From: Mycobacterium pinniadriaticum
Lineage (GTDB): Bacteria > Actinomycetota > Actinomycetes > Mycobacteriales > Mycobacteriaceae
DNA length: 64,000 bases
Direction: 5' to 3'
Assembly (NCBI RefSeq): GCF_026242045.1
Contig: NZ_JAPJDO010000009.1
Location: forward strand, 162,654-226,653
In this document: positions 41,207-50,127 of the stretch, piece after piece
How positions within the stretch are numbered: position 1 is the stretch's first letter
Layout: every line of letters starts with the position of its first letter
Translations under genes and position numbers: made by a program
Notes under the pieces: generated by a model
Databases searched by the model: none
The model's input: only the letters and a program-made list of their open reading frames with translations
Told to the model about the DNA's origin: nothing

Positions 41207-42907
41207 CTACGCCTCCGCGAGATACCGATGCACCAACATCACCGCCATCGACCCTTCGCCGACGGCGGCTGCCACTCGTTTGGCGGACTCGGCGCGCACG
41301 TCTCCTGCAACAAACACACCCGGCACACTTGTTTCCAGGTGGTGCGGCGGCCGGTCCAGAACCCACCCGGCGACGTTGAACAGGTCGGGTCCGGCGAGGA
41401 CGAAGCCGTGGTCGTCGACGGCGACCACTTCCTTGAGCCACTCGGTGCGCGGCTCGGCGCCGATGAAACAGCACATCCGGCTGCACCCGACGGTCTCGCG
41501 TTGGCCGGTCTGCCGGTTCTCCAGCACCAGCGCGGTCAGGTGATCGTCCTCGCCGATGGTGTCCACCACCTCGGTGCAGGTGCGGACCGTGATCGTCGGA
41601 TTCTTCTCGATCTGCTGGATCAGATAGTGCGACATCGACGCTTCCAGCGACGGCCCGCGTACCAGCATGGTGACCGAGCGCGCCTCGCGGGACATGAACA
41701 TGGCTGCCTGTCCGGCCGAGTTGGCCCCGCCCACGATGTAGACGTCCTCGCCTTTGCACTCTGCGGAATCCGACACCGAGGCCCCGTAGTAGACGCCGCG
41801 GCCGACATAGTTGCAGGCCGGGTCGTCGGGGTTGTCCCAGCATCCGGTGACTCGCAGCTGGCGGTAGTCGACGCCGGTGGCCAGGATGACGGCCCGCGCG
41901 GCGATGCTGCCGCCGTCTTCGAACTCGATGGTGCGGGCGGTACCGGCCTCCCCGGCGCTCAGCTTGACCGCCTTGCGGGTGGTGATGACCTCCGCGCCGA
42001 ACCGCTCGGCCTGCCGGCGCGCCGAGGTGGTCAGCTCCGCCCCGGAGATCCCGGTGGGGAAGCCCAGGTAGTTCTCGATCCGGGAACTGCGCCCGGCCTG
42101 GCCGCCGGTGGTCGTCTCCTCGATCAGAACCGTCTTGAGACCTTCGGAGGCGCCGTACACCGCAGCTGCCAGCCCGGCCGGCCCACCGCCGATGACGGCC
42201 AGGTCGTACATCTCCAGCGACGGGCTCGTCGACAGGCCCAGCATCGCGGCGAGCTCGGCGTTGCTCGGGTCGACCAGGACCTGACCCTGCTCGCTGATGA
42301 CCACCGGTAGCTGGTACCCGTCCAGGCCGCCGGCGTCGAGCAGCTGCTTGCCCTTGGGCTCGTCGGCGTTGAACGCACGGAACGAGTGCAGGTTGCGGGC
42401 CAGGAACTGTCGGACCTCCCAGGACCGCTCGCTCCATCGGTGCCCGATCACCTTGGTGTGCGGGATGGCCCGGTCGCCGGTGGCATGCCAGGCCTCCAGC
42501 AGCGCGTCGATCACCGGGTAGAGCTTTTCCTCCGGCGGATCCCACGGCTTGAGCAGGTAGTGGTCGAGGTCGACCACGTTGATGGCGTCGATCGCGGCGT
42601 GCGTGTCGGCGTAGGCCGTGAGCAGCACGCGGCGGGCCATCGGGTAGACGTCCATCGCCTCTTCGAGAAACTGGATGCCACTCATCTGGGGCATCCGGTA
42701 GTCGGCGACGAACACCGCGACGGTCTCGCCGCGCAGCTTCAGTTCGTTGATCGTCTCCAGCGCGTCGGGCCCGGACTCCGCACGGACGATCCGGTACCGC
42801 TCGCCGTAGTGGCGGCGAAGGTCGCGGGCCACGGCGCGCGAAACGGCCGGGTCGTCGTCAACGGTGAGAATGACGGGTTTGCGGGGCTGGGGGGCGGGTC
42901 CAGTCAT
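41207..42907 (-). CDS. Response regulator fused to a thioredoxin-reductase-like flavoprotein
   Basis: 566 residues from ATG 42907; the much longer open frame upstream is antisense to infA-rpsK and is not coding. Order: receiver (10-130; acidic VDDD, Asp69, Thr97, Lys120), a glutaredoxin-like domain (about 150-228, KVIGHRWSERSWEVRQFLARN), then an FAD/NAD(P) oxidoreductase with GGGPAG (240-245) and GGANSAG (393-399). The segment that carries CATC in thioredoxin reductases reads YYGASVSDS (374-382), so the redox disulfide is missing. Output is therefore enzymatic rather than DNA binding. Confidence 0.92.
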   Translation of the reverse strand: MTGPAPQPRKPVILTVDDDPAVSRAVARDLRRHYGERYRIVRAESGPDALETINELKLRGETVAVFVADYRMPQMSGIQFLEEAMDVYPMARRVLLTAYADTHAAIDAINVVDLDHYLLKPWDPPEEKLYPVIDALLEAWHATGDRAIPHTKVIGHRWSERSWEVRQFLARNLHSFRAFNADEPKGKQLLDAGGLDGYQLPVVISEQGQVLVDPSNAELAAMLGLSTSPSLEMYDLAVIGGGPAGLAAAVYGASEGLKTVLIEETTTGGQAGRSSRIENYLGFPTGISGAELTTSARRQAERFGAEVITTRKAVKLSAGEAGTARTIEFEDGGSIAARAVILATGVDYRQLRVTGCWDNPDDPACNYVGRGVYYGASVSDSAECKGEDVYIVGGANSAGQAAMFMSREARSVTMLVRGPSLEASMSHYLIQQIEKNPTITVRTCTEVVDTIGEDDHLTALVLENRQTGQRETVGCSRMCCFIGAEPRTEWLKEVVAVDDHGFVLAGPDLFNVAGWVLDRPPHHLETSVPGVFVAGDVRAESAKRVAAAVGEGSMAVMLVHRYLAEA

Positions 42908-43228
42908 CACCGTCCAGTATGCGCCGGTTGTCCAGTGGTTATTAGGGTCGGCTTGCTGTCGCCGCGGTTCCGGTAGCGCCCGGTTCACCTCGGCTCTAAG
43001 CTGGTTCAGCACGGCTGCGCGACGGTTTTGGAGTAGCGCGCCCGAGCGGGTATCGTAGACCAACGGTGCGGTACCCGCGTCGGCTCTTGCGTGCCCTGTC
43101 CTGGAATTTCTGGAATTTCCTGATCCCGGCTCACGTTTTGCAGTCGGGGCGAATGCTGCCCGACTGCGAGGACCTGCCGCGAGAGCGGCCGGTGCGAACA
43201 GAACCGACAAAAGCAGGATCCGGAGGAT
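42908..43228 (+). promoter_or_regulatory. infA promoter and leader region
   Basis: A 321-bp divergent region. TATCGT near 43050 is the best -10-like element for infA. Downstream are a direct repeat CTGGAATTT/CTGGAATTT (43101-43118) and a perfect 9-bp hairpin (43140-43148 with 43159-43167, loop GCGAATGCTG), then GGATCCGGAGG before the infA ATG. Position and length suit a regulated ribosomal-operon leader. Confidence 0.5.
43140..43167 (+). promoter_or_regulatory. Perfect leader hairpin upstream of infA
   Basis: GCAGTCGGG pairs with CCCGACTGC around a 10-nt loop, 61 nt before the infA start. No T-run follows, so it is a leader structure or protein-binding site rather than a U-tract terminator. 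Confidence 0.55.
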
Positions 43229-43450
43229 ATGGCCAAGAAAGACGGTGCCATCGAGGTCGAGGGCCGGGTGGTCGAGCCCCTGCCCAATGCGATGTTTCGC
43301 ATTGAGCTGGAGAACGGGCACAAGGTACTCGCTCACATCAGCGGCAAGATGCGGCAGCACTACATCCGCATCCTTCCCGAGGACCGGGTGGTAGTGGAGT
43401 TGTCTCCCTACGACCTGACCCGGGGTCGCATTGTGTACCGGTACAAATAG
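43229..43450 (+). CDS. infA: Translation initiation factor IF-1
   Basis: 73-residue OB-fold factor that occupies the 30S A site during initiation. [27 protein letters not shown] and the terminal [11 protein letters not shown] are textbook IF-1. CGGAGG precedes the ATG by 5 nt. First gene of the alpha ribosomal operon. Confidence 0.98.
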   Translation: MAKKDGAIEVEGRVVEPLPNAMFRIELENGHKVLAHISGKMRQHYIRILPEDRVVVELSPYDLTRGRIVYRYK

Positions 43451-43513
43451 CCCCGACCGCGAACCAGCACGACACGTAGTGACAACAACGAGAACCAGAA
43501 GGATCGAACAGCC

Positions 43514-43627
43514 GTGAAGGTGAACCCGAGCGTCAAGCCGATCTGCGACAAGTGCAGGGTGATCCGCCGGCATGGGCGGGTCATGGTGATCTGCTCTGAT
43601 CCGCGCCACAAGCAGCGTCAGGGCTAG
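43514..43627 (+). CDS. rpmJ: 50S ribosomal protein L36
   Basis: 37 codons from GTG 43514, with AGAAGG upstream. The zinc ribbon is complete: C-x2-C (CDKC), a later Cys (VICSD) and His (PRHKQRQG), so this is the zinc-binding C+ form. It lies 63 bp after infA. Confidence 0.96.
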
Positions 43628-43632
43628 CGATG

Positions 43633-43658
43633 AGCGCTTGCGCGAAGAGCCAAGCGCT
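43633..43658. repeat. Inverted repeat in the rpmJ-rpsM spacer
   Basis: Perfect 8-bp arms AGCGCTTG (43633-43640) and CAAGCGCT (43651-43658) flank CGCGAAGAGC; a third GGCGCTTGC copy of the half-site follows at 43666. It begins 5 bp after rpmJ and may be a read-through hairpin or a dispersed palindrome. Confidence 0.6.
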
Positions 43659-43714
43659 GTAGCCCGGCGCTTGCTGATCGGCCAACACAACTGAATGCAG
43701 ACCTCCCAGTACCA

Positions 43715-43735
43715 CTGAATGGATTCGCCATTCAG
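43715..43735. repeat. Second hairpin in the rpmJ-rpsM spacer
   Basis: CTGAATGG-attcg-CCATTCAG, perfect 8-bp stem and 5-nt loop, with an extra CTGAATG copy 24 bp upstream. It lies 118 bp before rpsM, in the position of the alpha-operon leader where S4 autoregulates in E. coli. Confidence 0.55.
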
Positions 43736-43852
43736 CCACGCCCGGAACGGAGGCCGGGCCCCACCTACGATGTCGATCCTCGCCAGAGGCTCGACGGCAG
43801 TCGGGAACGGACTGGGAACAGACCTCCGCATAGAAGAAGGAATCACTGCCTG

Positions 43853-44230
43853 ATGGCACGTCTCATGGGCGTTGACCTCCCGCGCGACAAGCGCATGGAG
43901 ATCGCGCTGACTTATATCTATGGCATCGGCCGTACCCGCTCGCAGGAGATCCTCGCCGCGACCGGTATCGACCGGGATCTGCGCAGCAAGGACCTGACCG
44001 ACGATCAGGTGACCCAGCTGCGCGACTACATCGAGGGCAACGATCTCAAGGTCGAGGGCGACCTGCGCCGTGAGGTTCAGGCCGACATCCGCCGCAAGAT
44101 CGAGATCGGCTGCTACCAGGGCCTGCGGCACCGCCGTGGCCTGCCGGTGCGCGGCCAGCGGACCAAGACCAATGCGCGCACCCGCAAGGGCCCGAAGCGC
44201 ACCATCGCCGGCAAGAAGAAGGCCAGGTAA
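43853..44230 (+). CDS. rpsM: 30S ribosomal protein S13
   Basis: 125 residues, head-domain protein contacting P-site tRNA and 50[31 protein letters not shown] and [24 protein letters not shown] are diagnostic. ATG 43853 follows AAGAAGGA. It is preceded by 225 bp with two hairpins and is followed by rpsK after 6 bp. Confidence 0.98.
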   Translation: MARLMGVDLPRDKRMEIALTYIYGIGRTRSQEILAATGIDRDLRSKDLTDDQVTQLRDYIEGNDLKVEGDLRREVQADIRRKIEIGCYQGLRHRRGLPVRGQRTKTNARTRKGPKRTIAGKKKAR

Positions 44231-44236
44231 CCCGAA

Positions 44237-44653
44237 GTGGCACAGGCAAAAAAGGGCGCCGCGGGCCCCAAGAAGGGGCAGAAGACCCGTCGCCGGGAAA
44301 AGAAGAACGTCCCGCACGGCGCCGCGCACATCAAGAGCACGTTCAACAACACGATCGTCTCGATCACCGATCCCCAGGGCAATGTCATCGCCTGGGCGTC
44401 GTCGGGTCACGTCGGCTTCAAGGGTTCGCGTAAGTCGACCCCGTTCGCCGCGCAGCTGGCCGCCGAGAACGCGGCCCGCAAGGCGCAGGAGCACGGCGTG
44501 AAGAAGGTTGACGTGTTTGTGAAGGGTCCGGGTTCGGGCCGCGAGACCGCCATCCGCTCGCTGCAGGCCGCTGGCCTCGAGGTGGGCGCGATTTCCGATG
44601 TCACCCCGCAGCCGCACAATGGCTGCCGGCCGCCCAAGCGGCGCCGGGTCTAG
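44237..44653 (+). CDS. rpsK: 30S ribosomal protein S11
   Basis: 138 residues lining the mRNA exit region of the platform. [23 protein letters not shown] and the C-terminal [13 protein letters not shown] are canonical. The first ~20 residues are Lys/Arg/Gly-rich. The start is GTG 44237. Confidence 0.98.
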   Translation: MAQAKKGAAGPKKGQKTRRREKKNVPHGAAHIKSTFNNTIVSITDPQGNVIAWASSGHVGFKGSRKSTPFAAQLAAENAARKAQEHGVKKVDVFVKGPGSGRETAIRSLQAAGLEVGAISDVTPQPHNGCRPPKRRRV

Positions 44654-44670
44654 AAGGAGACTAGAGACTC

Positions 44671-45276
44671 ATGGCTCGTTATACCGGACCCGCCACTCGC
44701 AAGTCGCGCCGCCTGGGCGTTGACCTCATCGGTGGTGACCAGTCGTTCGAAAAGCGCCCCTATCCGCCCGGCCAGCATGGTCGCGCCCGGATCAAGGAGA
44801 GCGAATACCGCCAGCAGCTGCAGGAGAAGCAGAAGGCCCGCTTCACCTACGGCGTGATGGAGAAGCAGTTCCGCCGCTACTACGAAGAGGCGAACCGTTC
44901 CGCCGGTAAGACCGGTGAGAACCTGCTGCAGATCCTGGAGACCCGGCTGGACAACGTCGTGTACCGCGCCGGCCTGGCGCGCACCCGTCGGATGGCTCGC
45001 CAGCTGGTGAGCCACGGCCACTTCACCGTCAACGGTGTCAAGGTGAACATCCCGAGCTATCGGGTGTCGCAGTACGACATCATCGACGTCAAGGACAAGT
45101 CGCTGAACACCTTGCCGTTCGAGGTGGCCCGGCAGACCGCCGGCGAGCGCCCGATCCCGTCCTGGCTGCAGGTCGTCGGCGAGCGTCAGCGGATCCTCGT
45201 GCACCAGTTGCCCACTCGCGAGCAGATCCAGGTTCCGCTGGCTGAGCAGCTCATCGTCGAGTTCTACTCGAAGTAA
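44671..45276 (+). CDS. rpsD: 30S ribosomal protein S4
   Basis: 201 residues, primary 16S rRNA binder and, in many bacteria, autoregulator of this operon. RYTGPATRKSRRLGVDL, the S4 RNA-binding domain ETRLDNVVYRAGLARTRRMARQLVSHGHFTVNG and the terminus LIVEFYSK are canonical. It lacks the four-Cys zinc knuckle, so it is the C- type. Confidence 0.98.
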   Translation: MARYTGPATRKSRRLGVDLIGGDQSFEKRPYPPGQHGRARIKESEYRQQLQEKQKARFTYGVMEKQFRRYYEEANRSAGKTGENLLQILETRLDNVVYRAGLARTRRMARQLVSHGHFTVNGVKVNIPSYRVSQYDIIDVKDKSLNTLPFEVARQTAGERPIPSWLQVVGERQRILVHQLPTREQIQVPLAEQLIVEFYSK

Positions 45277-45282
45277 GAAGAC

Positions 45283-45308
45283 GTCCGCGGGGCGCCTGTC
45301 CCGCGGAT
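45283..45308 (+). promoter_or_regulatory. GC hairpin between rpsD and rpoA
   Basis: TCCGCGGG (45284-45291) pairs perfectly with CCCGCGGA (45300-45307) around an 8-nt loop; it lies 8 nt after the rpsD stop and 50 nt before rpoA. No T-run follows. It could be an RNA-processing or pausing element that sets rpoA levels relative to ribosomal proteins. Confidence 0.5.
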
Positions 45309-45315
45309 CACCTAA

Positions 45316-46410
<1,095 letters not shown>

Positions 46411-46481
46411 AGCTCTCAAAGAGAGAACCCGTCCCGGCCCTACCTGATACGGGGGTCGGCCGCGAAAAAGGAGTAGTCACA

Positions 46482-46505
46482 ATGGCTGGAGTTTCCAATG
46501 CCTAA
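46482..46505 (+). CDS. Possible 7-codon leader ORF overlapping rplQ
   Basis: ATG 46482 encodes M-A-G-V-S-N-A and stops at TAA 46503-46505. It owns the good Shine-Dalgarno AAGGAG (46468-46473, 8-nt gap), while the rplQ ATG lies inside it with only CTGGAG nearby. Ribosomes finishing this mini-ORF could reinitiate on rplQ. Confidence 0.35.
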   Translation: MAGVSNA

Positions 46506-47103
46506 GCCCACCAAGGGCGCCCGCCTCGGCGGGTCGTCCTCGCACCAGAAGGCGATCCTGGCCAACCTGGCTACGTCGCTGTTCGAGCACGGCCGGATCA
46601 AGACCACCGAGCCGAAGGCGCGGGCGTTGCGGCCGTACGCCGAGAAGCTCATCACCCATGCCAAGAAGGGCGCGCTGCACAACCGGCGCGAGGTGATGAA
46701 GAAGATCCGCGACAAGGACATCGTGCATGTCCTCTTCGCGGAGATCGGGCCGTTCTTCGCCGACCGCAACGGTGGCTACACCCGGATCATCAAGGTCGAG
46801 CCGCGTAAGGGCGACAACGCCCCGATGGCGGTCATCGAGCTGGTGCGGGAGAAGACCGTGACCTCCGAGGCCAACCGGGCTCGCAAGAGTGCCGCCAAGA
46901 AGGCCGCCCCCGCGCCCGCCGCGGTGGAAGAGGCTCCGGTGGAAGAGGTTCCGGCTGAAGAGCCGATCGCCGAGGTCCAAGAGGCTGAGGCCGTAGAAGA
47001 GGACACGGCTATCGCCGACGCCCAGACCGCCGAGGCAGCCGACGAGGTCGCCGAGGAGCAGGCTGCCGAATCCGCCGAGGATTCGGACGCTGACAAGTCC
47101 TGA
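46498..47103 (+). CDS. rplQ: 50S ribosomal protein L17
   Basis: 201 residues. The L17 domain covers about the first 120 ([36 protein letters not shown]...[24 protein letters not shown]). The last ~65 residues are a Glu/Ala/Val/Asp tail, giving almost twice the E. coli length (~127). ATG 46498 is inside the 7-codon leader ORF. Confidence 0.97.
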   Translation: MPKPTKGARLGGSSSHQKAILANLATSLFEHGRIKTTEPKARALRPYAEKLITHAKKGALHNRREVMKKIRDKDIVHVLFAEIGPFFADRNGGYTRIIKVEPRKGDNAPMAVIELVREKTVTSEANRARKSAAKKAAPAPAAVEEAPVEEVPAEEPIAEVQEAEAVEEDTAIADAQTAEAADEVAEEQAAESAEDSDADKS

Positions 47104-47107
47104 GGCT

Positions 47108-47980
47108 GTGAGTACGAACCTGCCCGTCACCTCCTCCGGTGGCGGGCAGGTTCGTCTTCGGCTCGACATCGCCTACGACGGAACAGACTTCACCGGCTGG
47201 GCGGTCCAGGAAGGACACCGCACCGTCGCGGGCGTTCTCGAGGAGACCTTCTCGACAGTGTTCCGGACGCCGGTTCGGGTGTTCGGCGCCGGGCGGACCG
47301 ACACCGGCGTACACGCGACCGGTCAGGTCGCTCACCTCGATGTGCCCGCCGATGCGCTCGTCCATGCCTATCCGCGGCACGCCCGCTCCGGTGAGCCCGA
47401 GTTCCTCCCGCTGGTGCGCCGGCTGGCCCGCTTCCTGCCCGAGGACGTTCGGGTGCGCGAGATCGGGCGTGCGCCTGCCGGATTCGACGCCCGATTCTCG
47501 GCATTGCGCCGCCACTATGCATACCGGCTGTCGCTGGCTCCCTACGGTGTCGAACCCCAGCTCGCGCGCTACGTGACACCCTGGACCAAGCCGCTCGACG
47601 TCGATGCCATGGCGGCTGCCTCGCAGGATCTGGTGGGGTTGAACGACTTTGCGGCGTTCTGCCGGCACCGGCCCGGTGCTACGACCATCCGTGACCTTCA
47701 GCGACTGGAGTGGGTATGCGACGGCGATCTGGTGACCGCCTATGTCAGTGCCGACGCGTTCTGCTGGTCGATGGTCCGTTCGCTGGTAGGCGCGCTGCTG
47801 GCGGTAGGGGAGGGCCGCCGTGAACCGGCCTGGTGCGCAACGTTGTTGAGCGCAACATCACGCTCGAGTGATTTCGCCGCCGCACCGGCGCGCGGCCTGA
47901 CCCTGACCGGGGTGGAATATCCTCCCGATGATCAGTTGGCCGCGCGCATCGCGATCACCCGTGATCTGCGGACACTCTAG
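47108..47980 (+). CDS. truA: tRNA pseudouridine synthase TruA
   Basis: 290 residues; makes pseudouridine at positions 38-40 of the anticodon arm. [20 protein letters not shown], catalytic [17 protein letters not shown] (Asp in RTD) and [15 protein letters not shown] are canonical. No start codon lies closer to the homology than GTG 47108, so the first ~14 residues are a non-conserved leader whose mRNA is a long hairpin (47114-47155). The stop shares the CTAG with the convergent cutinase stop. Confidence 0.95.
   Translation: MSTNLPVTSSGGGQVRLRLDIAYDGTDFTGWAVQEGHRTVAGVLEETFSTVFRTPVRVFGAGRTDTGVHATGQVAHLDVPADALVHAYPRHARSGEPEFLPLVRRLARFLPEDVRVREIGRAPAGFDARFSALRRHYAYRLSLAPYGVEPQLARYVTPWTKPLDVDAMAAASQDLVGLNDFAAFCRHRPGATTIRDLQRLEWVCDGDLVTAYVSADAFCWSMVRSLVGALLAVGEGRREPAWCATLLSATSRSSDFAAAPARGLTLTGVEYPPDDQLAARIAITRDLRTL
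47114..47155 (+). terminator. 18-bp hairpin inside the 5' end of truA
   Basis: ACGAACCTGCCCG (47114-47126) pairs perfectly with 47143-47155 and the pairing continues inward through one G-U and CACC/GGTG to a 6-nt loop TCCTCC. It has no T-run (I-shaped). Placed 10 nt after the rplQ stop, it could end the alpha operon, attenuate truA or hide its ribosome site. Confidence 0.65.
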
Positions 47981-48660
47981 AGCTTGCCGGCTACGAAATC
48001 CGCTGCCTGATTGATCATCCCGGCCTTCTGATAGGCGGCGGCCAGGTGATCGGGCCAGTTGGCCTCCCAGGTGTCCGGGTCGGCCGGGTTGCAGATCGGA
48101 TCGTCGCCATGGCACAGCTCGATGGTCCGATCACCGAAGACGGGGTTGAAGTTCGTGATCGGACCCAGCCACTGGGTCCCGTTGCCGAACAGGGCAACCG
48201 CCGCGATGTGGCTGTCGGCGCCGGCGGGCAGCGGCGTCTTGAAGCCCAGAATCGAGATGGGAAGCGCCAGAACCATATCCGCTGCGGCAGCACCCAGCGA
48301 GTAGCCGCCCAGTACCAGGCGGGTATTCGGACAGTTGTTCATGTTGTAGAGAACGCGCCGGCTGATGTCGTTGGCGCCGATGTCGACCTGGCTGTCGGCG
48401 GGATAGTTCACGGCGTAGACGCCGATGTTCTTTGCGACCTTCGATCGCAGTGCGCGGACGAAGTCGTTACCGATGATTCCGGTGCCGGGGGATTCGAGCC
48501 GGCCGCGCGCGAAGATCACTTCGACGTCGGGACAGGATGCCGCGCTGGCTCTCGGTACCGCAGTCGATGCCCCGCCTGGCAGTGCCGACGGGCCGAGCAA
48601 CATCGCGGCGGCTGCGACCAACAGCGCGACCGCACGAGTAGCTGTGCGTGACGGACGCAT
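47977..48660 (-). CDS. Secreted cutinase-like esterase, GYSLG type (copy 1)
   Basis: 227 aa from ATG 48660. Signal peptide about 1-42, then [17 protein letters not shown], nucleophile GGYSLGAA (Ser121), CHGDDPICN with the catalytic Asp and [10 protein letters not shown] with the His. Cutinase-like proteins hydrolyse lipids or esters outside the cell. It follows copy 2 by 2 bp. The Cut3/Cut4 genes Rv3451-3452 lie at the same place beside truA and ESX-4 in M. tuberculosis. Confidence 0.92.
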   Translation of the reverse strand: MRPSRTATRAVALLVAAAAMLLGPSALPGGASTAVPRASAASCPDVEVIFARGRLESPGTGIIGNDFVRALRSKVAKNIGVYAVNYPADSQVDIGANDISRRVLYNMNNCPNTRLVLGGYSLGAAAADMVLALPISILGFKTPLPAGADSHIAAVALFGNGTQWLGPITNFNPVFGDRTIELCHGDDPICNPADPDTWEANWPDHLAAAYQKAGMINQAADFVAGKL

Positions 48661-48662
48661 AG

Positions 48663-49325
48663 CTAGAGCCTGCTCGCCGTGAAGCTGGCCGCCTGGGCGA
48701 CCAGGCCTGACCCGATGTAGGCGTCCTGCAGGTGCGACGACCAGTTGCCGGCCAGGGTGGCGGGATCGATGCCGTTGCAGATCGGGTCGTCCACGTTGCA
48801 CTGGTCGATGGTCTTGGGCCCGTAGAGCGGGCTGTTCTCCGCCGACACCGGTCCGAAGATGCTACGGGTGCCGTTACCGAACAGCACCACGGCGGCGACG
48901 TGATCGGCGACCGAAGCGGGCAGCGGGTTGTTGAAGCCGAATTGGGATTCAGTCGCGCCCAGGACCACGTCGACCACCGCGGCACCCAGCGAGTACCCGC
49001 CCGGTACCTGGCGGGTGTTCGGGCAGTTGGTCGCCATGTACTGCATGTGCCGGCTCATATCGTTGGCTCCCGGGACGATGTCCCAGTCGGCGACGTAGTT
49101 GACCCCGTAGACGCCCACGCTCTTCGTGGTGTCGGCACGCAGCGCATCGACGAACGCTTGGCCGATGCGACCGATGCCCGGTGGCTCGAAGCGGCCGCGG
49201 GCGAAGATGACCTCGACATCGGGACATGGCGCGGCGGTCGCCACGGCGGTGGGCAACAGCGATGCGGCAACGCATACTGCCGCTACCGTACCGCTCAGCA
49301 CCGCTGTGACGCGCATGTCAGCCAT
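48663..49325 (-). CDS. Secreted cutinase-like esterase, GYSLG type (copy 2)
   Basis: 220 aa; signal about 1-32, [25 protein letters not shown] with Ser112, CNVDDPICN and NWSSHLQDAY complete the triad. It shares FARGR and GYSLG with copy 1, separating both from copies 3 and 4. One or two alternative starts exist (ATG 49325 or the ATG three codons later). Confidence 0.92.
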   Translation of the reverse strand: MADMRVTAVLSGTVAAVCVAASLLPTAVATAAPCPDVEVIFARGRFEPPGIGRIGQAFVDALRADTTKSVGVYGVNYVADWDIVPGANDMSRHMQYMATNCPNTRQVPGGYSLGAAVVDVVLGATESQFGFNNPLPASVADHVAAVVLFGNGTRSIFGPVSAENSPLYGPKTIDQCNVDDPICNGIDPATLAGNWSSHLQDAYIGSGLVAQAASFTASRL

Positions 49326-49370
49326 GGTAGACGAGGCTTGCAGGGTGCTGACAGCAAATAAAAATAGGTG

Positions 49371-50051
49371 CTACAGCAGACTCGCGATGAAGCCGGCCGC
49401 CTGCGCGGGCGCGGGGCCGGTCTCGTAGTCGGTGTGTGCGAACGGGTTGCGGCCGCGCGAGCAGATCGGATCACCGTCGTTGCACAGGTCGATGCCCTTG
49501 CCGGCGAACGCCCCGCCGGCCGCTGTGACCGGAATGCCGAACTTGGTGGAGGGGTTGCCGAAGGTCGCGAGCCCGGCGACCTTGTTCGCCAGGTTGCCGG
49601 GCAGCGGCGGCGCCGAACCGATATCGCCCACCTTGTTGCCCAGTGGCGGTATCCCGACCAGCATGTCGACCACCGCGGCCCCCTGCGAGTAGCCGCCGAG
49701 CACGAAGCGCGTCGACGGGCACTGGGCCGCGGTCGCCGCGATGTGGTTGGTCGCGTCGTTGGCGCCGTCGGCGGCGCCCAAGAAGTCATAGCTGGCCGGG
49801 TAGTTCACCCCGTATGTGCTCACGGTGCGGCCGCCGAGCTGAGACTGCAGCGAGTCGGTGAGGGCCTGCCCGACGCGGCCGATGCCGGCCGGTTCGCTGG
49901 TGCCGCGGGCGAAGACGACCTCGACGTCGGGGCACGTACCGGCATGAGCTGCCGGGGCGGCGGTCGTGGGGGACAGCACCGCGAGCACCGCGACGAGTGC
50001 CGTCGAGGTAACGCCGTAGAGACGAGCTGGTGTCATGGTCGGCCTGGCCAT
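49371..50051 (-). CDS. Secreted cutinase-like esterase, GYSQG type (copy 3)
   Basis: 226 aa from ATG 50051 (the ATG five codons on, 50036, is equally possible). Signal to about residue 37, CPDVEVVFARGTSEPAG, GGYSQGAA with Ser122, CNDGDPICS and NPFAHTDY. The GYSQG nucleophile and FARGT are the standard mycobacterial CULP motifs. It lies 45 bp upstream of copy 2. Confidence 0.92.
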   Translation of the reverse strand: MARPTMTPARLYGVTSTALVAVLAVLSPTTAAPAAHAGTCPDVEVVFARGTSEPAGIGRVGQALTDSLQSQLGGRTVSTYGVNYPASYDFLGAADGANDATNHIAATAAQCPSTRFVLGGYSQGAAVVDMLVGIPPLGNKVGDIGSAPPLPGNLANKVAGLATFGNPSTKFGIPVTAAGGAFAGKGIDLCNDGDPICSRGRNPFAHTDYETGPAPAQAAGFIASLL

Positions 50052-50127
50052 GCTGATGGGACCCCCTTGGTCGCGGGTATTGGGCTAATAGTCACACACC
50101 TCGCTGGGAGGCCCAAACCGCTGGGAT

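Noticed and set aside
42908..44617. 570-codon upstream extension of the response-regulator/flavoprotein gene
   Set aside because: It is antisense to infA, rpmJ, rpsM and rpsK; receiver homology begins right after ATG 42907.
49326..49370. Extra promoter or small gene between cutinase copies 2 and 3
   Set aside because: Only 45 bp with an A-run; no convincing -10/-35 or start codon.
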